Below are positions 5,767-6,404 of a DNA stretch of 6,404 nt, in pieces. The stretch is from Brevundimonas sp. (GTDB taxonomy: Bacteria > Pseudomonadota > Alphaproteobacteria > Caulobacterales > Caulobacteraceae), in assembly GCA_015234495.1 (NCBI GenBank), contig JADGMZ010000065.1, forward strand, positions 1 to 6,404. The letters run 5' to 3'. Position 1 is the stretch's first letter. Every line of letters begins with the position of its first letter. Made by a program: the position numbers and the translations under genes. A model generated the notes under the pieces. That model was not told the DNA's origin. It saw nothing but the letters and a program-made list of their open reading frames with translations, and made no database searches.

Positions 5767-6404
5767 TGGACCTGTTCCGCTCCGTCCTCTACCTGCCGGC
5801 CAGCAACCCGCGGGCGATCGAAAAGGCCCGCGACCTGGACTGCGACGCGGTCATCCTCGACCTTGAGGACGCCGTCGCCCCCGACGCCAAGGCCGAGGCC
5901 CGGCGGGCCATGGCGGAGGCGGTCTGGGCGGGCGGCTTCGGCCCGCGCGTCGGGGTCCGCATCAACGGCCTCGACACGCCCTGGGGCGCGGACGACCTCG
6001 CCGCCCTCGCCGGTCTGTCCCCCGCCTGCGTGGTCGCGCCGAAGATCGAGAGCGCCGAGGCCGCCCGTGCAATCGCGGCCCGCCTGCCCGGGGGTGTCGC
6101 CCTGTGGCTGATGGTCGAGACGCCGCTGGCCCTGCTGCGGCTGGACCAGATCGCCGGAGCGGGCGCGCCGCTGGCCGCCCTGATGCTGGGGATCAACGAC
6201 CTCGGCGAGCGCATGAACCTGGTGCTCGACGCTGACCGCGAGCCGCTGAAGCCGTGGCTCGCCGCGGTCGTCGCGGCGGCGCGCGGTCACGGCCTGCTGG
6301 CCATCGACGGGGTGGTCAACGCCACCAACGACATCGCCCGGCTCGAGGCCGAATGCCGCCAGGGCCGCGCCTTCGGCTTCGACGGCAAGAGCCTGATCCA
6401 CCCG
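5766..6404 (+). CDS. HpcH/HpaI aldolase / citrate lyase beta-subunit-like (CitE-like) protein, partial
   Basis: First 213 residues of a TIM-barrel CoA-ester lyase-family protein, cut by the right edge. RSVLYLPASNPRAIEKA (5-21) and the metal-side motif DLEDAVAPDAK (32-42) open the domain. VRINGLDTPWG (64-74) carries the conserved Arg65, PKIE (92-95) the conserved lysine, METP-like VETP (117-120) the metal-binding glutamate, and LGINDLGERM (141-150) the metal-binding aspartate. GFDGKSLIHP (204-213) is the usual late motif, so only some 50-80 residues are missing. Relatives split malyl-CoA, methylmalyl-CoA, citramalyl-CoA or citryl groups, or act as malyl-CoA thioesterases. No citrate lyase alpha or gamma (acyl carrier) gene is visible beside it, so a stand-alone CitE-like enzyme is more likely than a citrate lyase subunit. 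Its ATG overlaps the preceding TGA (TGATG) and has no ribosome site of its own, so translational coupling is likely. Confidence 0.9.
   Translation, partial: MDLFRSVLYLPASNPRAIEKARDLDCDAVILDLEDAVAPDAKAEARRAMAEAVWAGGFGPRVGVRINGLDTPWGADDLAALAGLSPACVVAPKIESAEAARAIAARLPGGVALWLMVETPLALLRLDQIAGAGAPLAALMLGINDLGERMNLVLDADREPLKPWLAAVVAAARGHGLLAIDGVVNATNDIARLEAECRQGRAFGFDGKSLIHP

Noticed and set aside
5514..6401. 295-codon minus-strand frame opposite the SDR and CitE-like genes
   Set aside because: It is a shadow frame; conserved active-site motifs are on the plus strand.

Overview
The window is a gene-dense, roughly 70% GC chromosomal segment from what is probably an alphaproteobacterium of the Caulobacterales (Caulobacter/Brevundimonas/Phenylobacterium type). 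The assignment rests on the composition, the very high third-position GC, two promoters resembling the Caulobacter housekeeping pattern (TTGACG-like box, then CTANAWC-like box) and the flavour of the proteins. The genus is an inference. Most of the content is ordinary housekeeping DNA, and I see no phage, insertion sequence, CRISPR array or defence system.

Left part (1-1515): a divergent pair. sppA, a membrane-anchored signal peptide peptidase, reads leftwards and is cut by the window edge. panD, the pyruvoyl-dependent aspartate decarboxylase of pantothenate synthesis, reads rightwards. The 219 bp between them carry a plausible promoter for each. panD ends at a strong GC hairpin with T-rich flanks on both strands, shared with the converging SIMPL-domain (DUF541) exported protein.

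Middle (2325-3662): a CAU-anticodon tRNA, best read as the lysidine-modified tRNA-Ile2, with its own promoter. It is followed by an unrecognised secreted 194-residue protein. Converging on that gene is a short minus-strand frame (3271-3510) with strongly coding-like codons and a Trp/Tyr/Arg/Asp/Gly-rich product but no ordinary start. An in-frame stop or a one-base shift separates it from every candidate start, so it looks like a broken gene or a sequence error. Upstream of the next operon lie a candidate promoter and overlapping TTCCCC/GGGGAA inverted repeats.

Right part (3663-6404): four tightly packed plus-strand genes that look like one operon. They encode free methionine-(R)-sulfoxide reductase (GAF fold, all three cysteines), a Mak-type ROK fructokinase, a short-chain dehydrogenase whose C-terminal half resembles quinonoid dihydropteridine reductase and which lacks the usual catalytic serine, and a CitE-like HpcH/HpaI lyase running off the right edge. 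The last three overlap by 4 and 1 bases, which suggests translational coupling. The shared biochemical logic of the four is not obvious. The reductase-lyase pair and the broken minus-strand gene are the points most worth following up.
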